From Obelidium mucronatum (Eukaryota > Chytridiomycota > Chytridiomycetes > Chytridiales > Chytriomycetaceae), in contig JAIVFH010000006.1 in assembly GCA_025765595.1 (NCBI GenBank), positions 310,001 to 374,000 of the forward strand: 64,000 nt of DNA, read 5' to 3'. The position numbers were made by a program, and so were the translations under genes. The stretch's first letter is position 1. Each line of letters starts with the position of its first letter. Positions 58,663-64,000 of the stretch are shown piece after piece. The notes under the pieces were generated by a model. It was not told where the DNA came from and ran no database searches. It worked only from the letters and a program-made list of their open reading frames with translations.

Positions 58663-60140
58663 ATGACCCAAGAGAGCGTTGCATCTGGCCCAGCTCCAGA
58701 TGCATTGCCTCCACGACCAACGAAAGAGAAGGTCGTCAATGCACAGCAGCAATCACGGAGTAAAGAGGAACTGCGGGAGGAGGTAGCCAAGGTCAAAAAG
58801 GTCAACTTGTGAGTGCCTTGCCCACACACACTCCTTTCCCTCCTTTGCCCCTCAATGGCCATGCGGCCCGATGCAATGCATCAGCCAAGATGCTTTACCA
58901 ATCCCGCATTGCATGCTGGTTTGCTTGCCACGCAGCTACTGAACTTTACACTATCCACAGTTGGGGCTGGGTGGATGTGGGATTCTCGCATGGAGTCGAT
59001 GACTACGACCGCACGCCGATCGACACTGATCCGCTGACCCGCGAGGGGGCTATCGAGGTGCTCCACATGCGCATGGAGATGCGCAAGGTGACGCAGGAGC
59101 TGCAGAAGTGGCGCGAGGAATACGAAGTTGCGCTGACGGGGAAGCCAGGTTCGACTCCGCAGTTTCAGGTTTCGTCGCAACGCTAACCCAACCCGCAACC
59201 CGCAGCCGCCGCAGACGCAGACACAGACACGATTGCCGGCGCCGCCGCGTCCGCGTCGCCCGTGCCCGACGACGACGACGACGACGCGGCCGCCGAGGAC
59301 GACGCCGACGCCGACGAGGCGGCCGCCGCCCGCGGGCCGCTGCGGCGCGCGCAGTCGCTGGCGGCCGTCAAGCCGCCGCCGCCGGCAACGAACACGGCGG
59401 ACGCGATGGCGGCGCTGCTGCGGCGCTACCCGCCCGTGGCGCCGCCGCTGGCGTCGTCCGCGCAGACGCCGGCGGCGAAGACGGCCGCCGCGCTGTATCC
59501 GCACCCGCAGTACCCGACGCAGCTGCTGCCGCGCAAGAAGCAGTCGTCGCCGCAGCTGTCGACGCCGCTGCCGCCGCCGCCGCACCGCGCCCAGTCGCTG
59601 CCCGCCGCGCCGCTGGCGATCAACACGGCCGCCGCCGCCGCGCCGCCGCCGCCCGTGCCGCGCGCGCGCGCGCCGAAGCCGGGCGCCGGCGGCCTGTTTC
59701 CCGGCTGGAACATGCTCGAGCGGCCGCACTCGCACGCCGGCACGAGCAGCGCCAGCGCCAGCGGCGCCAGGCCCGTCGCGTCGCCCGTGCTGGCGCCGTC
59801 GCCGCTGGCTGCGGGCGCCAATTCGCCCGCGGCCGCTGGAAGCGATTCCTCGGCCTCCACGGCGGGTGCGCCCGTGCCGCGGAAACGGGATCCGGGCTTT
59901 GTGGCTGGTGTCGCCGCTGCCGCTGCTGCCGGCGCGCGTTGGACTTGGAACGAAGCCCTTGCCCGCGAACATCAGAAAGACATGGAGGGCGCAAGCAGCT
60001 CGTCGTCATCATCATCATCGCCTTCACCTGAAAATGTCGGCGGTGGTGCCGCCGGCAGTAATAGCGGTAGTGAAAAAAGTGGAAATGGTGTAATTGGGGG
60101 TCTTGTTGGTTTCTGGAGGTCGGACAAAAACAAGGATTGA
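58663..60140 (+). CDS. Ala/Pro-rich protein with a conserved-looking WGWVDVGFSHGVDDYD segment
   Basis: Three exons (58663-58808, 58961-59148, 59206-60140), 422 residues. Exon 2 joins to give VNFWGWVDVGFSHGVDDYDR, then a helical EVLHMRMEMRKVTQELQKWREEYE. Order and lack of low complexity suggest this is the folded part. Exon 3 is strongly GC-rich and encodes an Ala/Pro/Ser-rich, probably disordered region with an acidic DDDDDD run and proline clusters, ending in SGNGVIGGLVGFWRSDKNKD. No family recognised. Other frames across the GC-rich region are also open and were treated as shadows. Confidence 0.65.
59195..59880 (+). other. longest GC-rich patch, inside last exon of the Ala/Pro-rich gene
   Basis: Nearly 700 bases of extreme GC with long CGC/GCC/CCG strings. 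Unlike the other patches it is not at the 5' end of its gene but begins at the exon 3 acceptor. All six frames are open over much of it. Confidence 0.8.
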
Positions 60141-60291
60141 ATGGTGTTTATTTATCGCGGACCACTTTTTGTGTTAATCAATTTTTTTTTCTTCTTTTAA
60201 ACTTTCCTCATGAAAAAATTAAATTTGGGTACAGATTTTCTATTATTATTGTTACTTTTCTTTCTTTTTTGAAAAACAATGGAATTTCTCT

Positions 60292-61896
60292 CTACAGACG
60301 GTTTCCTGATCGCTTCAGCAGACTGGTCACAGAGCCCGCTCGACTTCGTTTTGTATTTGGTGTCGTCGAGCCCTTGGAAGCAGCCCCCAAACGGAAAGAA
60401 TCCTTCAACACGCTCAATCCAGGGCCACTATCAGCATCAACCACTTTGGGGTTATAACCCACTCCCTTCATGTTGCTAAACGACTCTGCTTTTTTCAGCG
60501 CTGAATTGTTGGAATCCAAAGCCAACTGGCTTCCACTTTGGTTTGCCATTCCACTGAGTGCCCCTTTCCCTGCCACCAGTCCTTTTCCACCATCACTTGA
60601 GCGATTCAACTCAGCCAATGAATTCAATGATCCGTAACTACCCCCGATACTACCACCGGCTGCTCCAGCACCAAACAGTGGTCGTTGAACCATACTTCCA
60701 TTGCGACTCCCTGGTTTACTACCCGCAACAACCCGACTACTTTTTCGTGATCTGGCGTAATCCGATTTCCCGATACCAAGAGCAGCGGCACCAAACCGGT
60801 CCGCCTTTCTGATTGTGGCCATGGTTTCAGCTCTATTTCTCTCATTGAATTCATTGTAGTCCCAGTAAACGCCCTTCATGTATGAATAACAGTCGAAGCA
60901 AATGTTTAGGAAAAATAAGGCTGTCATGATCCCATTCAGTATCGAGAGGTTTTGCATGATTGGGTAGCATGTGTGGGATTGGAGGATGGCGACTGTGACT
61001 GTTGTTGGTGGTGCTGGTTGAATATGCGTGCTTTGGTACAATTGTTGTTGTTGTTGTTGTGACGCAAGGCTGCGTAATGCTGTAGCAGCAGTTGCTGTTG
61101 AAGTGGGAATTGCTGTGTTTTTGAAGGGAATGGTTGTTGAGACTGTTGTCGCTGGTATGGTATAAGAAGTTGTGATGGGCCAGTCTATAGCACTGCTACT
61201 GCTAGTTGCATTGTTTGGAATAAAGATGGATATAATGGTTGCGTTTCCGATTGGTGCTGGCTCTTGCCCAGACTCGTAATAGTTGCTCGGCGCAGGATGC
61301 CAAATGTATGGACAATCCAGATTGTTCAAGTGAAGAACAGCAGACACGACACAAGTCTCAATGAGCTTATAATCACGTTATATGTGTATATATTTTTGGT
61401 TGTAGTTGGGGGGAATAATTGTAAGATAACCTTTTTTGGACGCAAAGTTTTTGTGTTGGATCCTTACCCAAAGAATAAACAGGAAGGTATCACACACGAA
61501 CTCAACCATCAACAATATAGTAGTAGGTAATGGTTCTTCCAACGGAAGTGCGTGAAGCGCGTACAAGACTATGCTTGCAAGAGGACCCCCAATGATGCTC
61601 AACGCCCATTCCGTTCCCCACAAGGGGTTTAAAAACGGAGCAGTAAAGCTAGAAAGATCACGAGCTTGTTGGATTAAAATGATCCAGAGTCTTTTTTTTT
61701 TTTTTTTAGAGAGCGTCGAACGATATTCTTTAATCTTTGTTGTGAAATGAATCAAAAAGAAACAACCCCCATACCCGATTGGCAAGAAGCATTGGATAAA
61801 GCGACACGCAAATCGCGCCCGAACATCAACGTAAAAGAACTTTTGGTTGTATAGATCATTTGCAAACTCTTGAAAGACATGGAAAACTGCAGGCAT
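60292..61896 (-). CDS. multi-pass membrane protein with long Ser/Gly-rich tail, family not recognised
   Basis: Three exons (61896-61775, 61648-61468, 61365-60292), 458 residues. Hydrophobic segments: ACRFIQCFLPIG, ALSIIGGPLASIVLYALHAL and TTILLMVEFVCDTFLFILW. A luminal or extracellular loop of ~120 residues is rich in Thr/Ser/Pro with NAT and NLS sites and a QQQQQQ run. A further membrane segment is LNGIMTALFFLNICFDCYSY. The C-terminal ~190 residues are cytosolic, Ser/Gly-rich and basic at the end (KRSRAGSVTSLLKRSGNRL). Exon 2 uses the acceptor TTTCTAG because the earlier AAG gives a stop. Receptor- or channel-like membrane proteins are possible; I cannot name one. Confidence 0.6.
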
Positions 61897-61932
61897 ATTA
61901 TTTCTTTTTAGTAAATCTTTCTTTGCAAATCA
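61897..61932. promoter_or_regulatory. 36-bp head-to-head intergenic region
   Basis: Only 36 bp lie between the ATG of the minus-strand membrane-protein gene and the ATG of the plus-strand gene that follows. Any promoter is shared or lies within coding DNA. Confidence 0.55.
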
Positions 61933-64000
61933 ATGTATCAATCAGACGGTCGATGCTTGCAGCAGCAGCAATCCGGGGGCTTTTTGATCGATCCTAAAGA
62001 TCCAAAGCTTTCCAATAATGACAAGAAGGCGATGGTTGTATCGAGGATGGAAGTATTGCTGGAACAAGTGATTCTTCAAAGTCAGACAATTAGCGCGCTT
62101 AGACAACAAGTAGTCTCTTTCTTTTTTTTTCTTCTTCTTCTTCTTTCTACTATCCAAATATGATACTAAAATTGCGAGTACATTGTTTTATTGATTTTTT
62201 GTCTTCAAGATTCGGTTTTTAATTTCGTGTCATCTATCAGACATGGAAGAAGCGGTACGATCTGAAAAGTTGAAAGGCGGCAGCAAGAAGGAGAAATCTC
62301 CAAACCACAGTAGATCGCGCAGCCCAATAAGAAGCGTGATTGTTCCTGATAATGCCACCGAATTCGATGACAAGGTTGTGATCGATGATGATTTCAAGAA
62401 TGAGGAAACCGTAGCAGCGACTCCTACCCAAGCAAGCAGTGTAGCAATAACTCCTACACTAGGAAATAGTCTGGGGCGAACGCCTGCAGCACTTGCCCTC
62501 TGGAGCGATAAATCTTGTAATGTTCCCGCTGCGGAAGATGCCAAGCCAAACCCTGGCGATAATCACTGGCGTTTGCTCCTTCAAACCTTCCCAGATGATC
62601 ACGAAAAGGGAGGGATAGAAACTGATGGAGCAGATAATTCGCTAAGTAGCGGGCTTTCGCTTTTGAGTGCATCAGTTGCTATGGCACTCAAAAAGGGAAG
62701 CACCTTAAAAAAGAATGACTCCTTGTTGGTCGCTGCCGATACCAAACAGAGCAACAAGGCAAACTCGATGCAAAATATCGATTTGGATTATTCCAAGTTC
62801 TCAATCAAGATTGAAGAAGACCATGAAAAGAGAGGAATTGAAGTTCAACAGCCCAAACAAAACTTTGGTGGACTCTTGCGAACAGTGACCGCCAAAAACA
62901 GCAAGCATTTTGACGATAACGATGAATTTTTGATGCCATCATCTGGCGATGGGAACGTTATTCGAAGTAAAACTGAAAAATCAAGCCAAGCCGTGTCTTC
63001 ATCTGGACTTCACAACTCTACAGCTTACCCATCCAGCCATTTCCCACATAAAGCAGAAGGGAATATTCATGACGAATTGTTTGTCCGACAAAGCGATTCA
63101 AAAAGAAGTGTCACAAAGTCCGCAAAGTCGATAGGAAATACAAGTCTGCTTGACCTTGAAACAAATGCAATCATCAGCAAGTCCTCCAACGCAACTAAAT
63201 CTCCTCGACTAGCAGTTCATACGCCGCTGGCGGTAGCAATCACAATATCTGACTCGTTTTCTATGCTTGAGGATTACGAAAAGGGAATGCCACCAATACC
63301 CGACTATTCATCAGAAGGATTGAGTCCTTTTGTAAGTTTGGCACGAAAAATGACACTTCCGCGAAGTAAAAGCTTTAAGCATGCACGTAAGTTTGAACTT
63401 GCTTTGTATTTTACATTATTTTCTTTTTTATAGACATATATGTATATAGTTATAATAACACCTGCAACACAATTCCAGCACCAAATATAACAGTCGATGG
63501 TCCAGACGATTGCCCAGACGTTCCTGAACTTCCTGTAGCCTTCAAGACCGGCTCTCTTCAGCGTAAAAAAATGCCTACACAACATTCTCGAGATCGCATT
63601 ATTTGGACGAATTCTTACACGGAATCCCCGTACAATTTGAGTGTGTCAGCATCGCGTGCAACCATCGATAGGTCAAGTCCAGCTTTATCAATTCCATTAT
63701 CAGATATGAAAACTTCTTCAACAGTGGGAGAAAGTGAACTGGGGCAGGAGGACGACAATAATGATACGAATTCACCATACCGGAGACTGCGAATGTTCAT
63801 ATCAACTGCCTTTTGTCCGTTGCTGCCGAATGGTCCCACACGGAATTTTTGGTTACCTATCGTTTCTGGTAATTTTGGAAAGATGAGAACGAATTTTATT
63901 TCAAGACAATTTATTTAATATCTCTTTCATTGAACTCAAGTCGCATATCTATACGTTCTGACAATTGTACCAGCCAAAATATCATTCAGCCATGGCCTTA
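61933..64000 (+). CDS. long N-terminal region of a putative cation channel, 3' end beyond window
   Basis: Partial gene. Exon 1 (MYQSDGRCLQQQQ... ISALRQQ) joins IRFLISCHLSDMEE through an acceptor at TTCAAG. A large exon of ~380 codons is Ser/Lys/Asp-rich and probably disordered. It then joins PPNITVDGPDD through the acceptor at CCAG near 63480. The last visible join (TCTG|GTAATT to TCAAG) gives RNFWLPIVSVAYLYVLTIVPA, the window's final hydrophobic stretch. Its pattern, P..x-R-x-W followed by a helix ending in VPA.I.F, resembles the S1 entry of cyclic-nucleotide-gated/HCN/KCNH channels, so a channel with a long cytosolic N-terminus is suggested. The pore and nucleotide-binding regions are outside the window, so this stays tentative. 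Confidence 0.5.

Noticed and set aside
59108..60093. Three long overlapping Arg/Ala/Pro-rich frames on both strands
   Set aside because: Extreme GC content removes stop codons from all frames; only the frame joined by splice sites to the upstream exons is supported.
1..64000. tRNA, rRNA, transposon, viral or CRISPR elements
   Set aside because: No cloverleaf-like sequence, transposase or reverse-transcriptase motif, terminal repeats or spaced direct repeats were recognised on either strand by eye; a dedicated search could still find short RNA genes.

Overview
The window looks like nuclear DNA of an early-diverging, probably zoosporic (chytrid-like) fungus. Nearly every gene is a eukaryotic housekeeping or membrane-trafficking gene cut by short GT-AG introns, mostly about 50-110 nt. 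A SWEET sugar transporter, a WDR27-type WD40 protein and a NWD1-like STAND protein are not what a typical Dikarya genome carries. Base composition is moderate, with poly-A/T tracts in introns and spacers and a few sharply GC-rich patches. No bacterial operons, insertion sequences, CRISPR arrays, tRNA or rRNA genes were seen. The placement is inferred from gene content, not from a search.

Layout. 1-3.7 kb: the 3'-truncated end of an F-box/leucine-rich-repeat gene (minus strand), a small multi-pass membrane protein and a SWEET transporter. 3.8-11.2 kb: two cytosolic-type prolyl-tRNA synthetase genes in opposite orientation form a 7.2-kb palindrome with 2.58-kb arms. Its 2.0-kb spacer holds a Dbp3-type DEAD-box helicase. 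The arms match except for one intronic homopolymer base and a 400-bp patch with 18 substitutions. 11.4-12.8 kb: an SH3 protein with a beta-trefoil-like C-terminus. 12.8-21.4 kb: five tandem paralogues of a membrane-anchored, probably GT-B-fold glycosyltransferase-like family. 21.5-26.2 kb: mitochondrial ISA1, eIF1 (SUI1), a multi-pass family-2-like glycosyltransferase and a CTR copper transporter. 26.8-32.1 kb: an ABCC transporter and a kinesin-light-chain-like TPR protein. 32.3-34.4 kb: two unrecognised low-complexity proteins. 34.6-45.1 kb: a DUF4062-NACHT-WD40 STAND protein and WDR27, both minus strand. 45.1-60.1 kb: a P4-ATPase flippase, the TRAPP II subunit Trs120/TRAPPC9, a NIPA-type Mg2+ transporter and an Ala/Pro-rich protein. 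60.3-64 kb: an unrecognised membrane protein head-to-head with a long gene that runs off the window and may be a cyclic-nucleotide-gated/voltage-gated-type channel.

The genes are mostly independent units rather than a pathway. One loose theme is surface and secretory biology: five GT-like type II proteins, a multi-pass GT2, a flippase, Trs120 and several transporters. The most unusual features are the ProRS palindrome with its gene-conversion-like pattern, the tandem GT-like family with a shared juxtamembrane CX6C motif, and an intron made largely of T41 and A41. Exon joins below were worked out by hand from GT-AG sites, reading-frame phase and family conservation. Where exon lengths were summed they gave whole codons.
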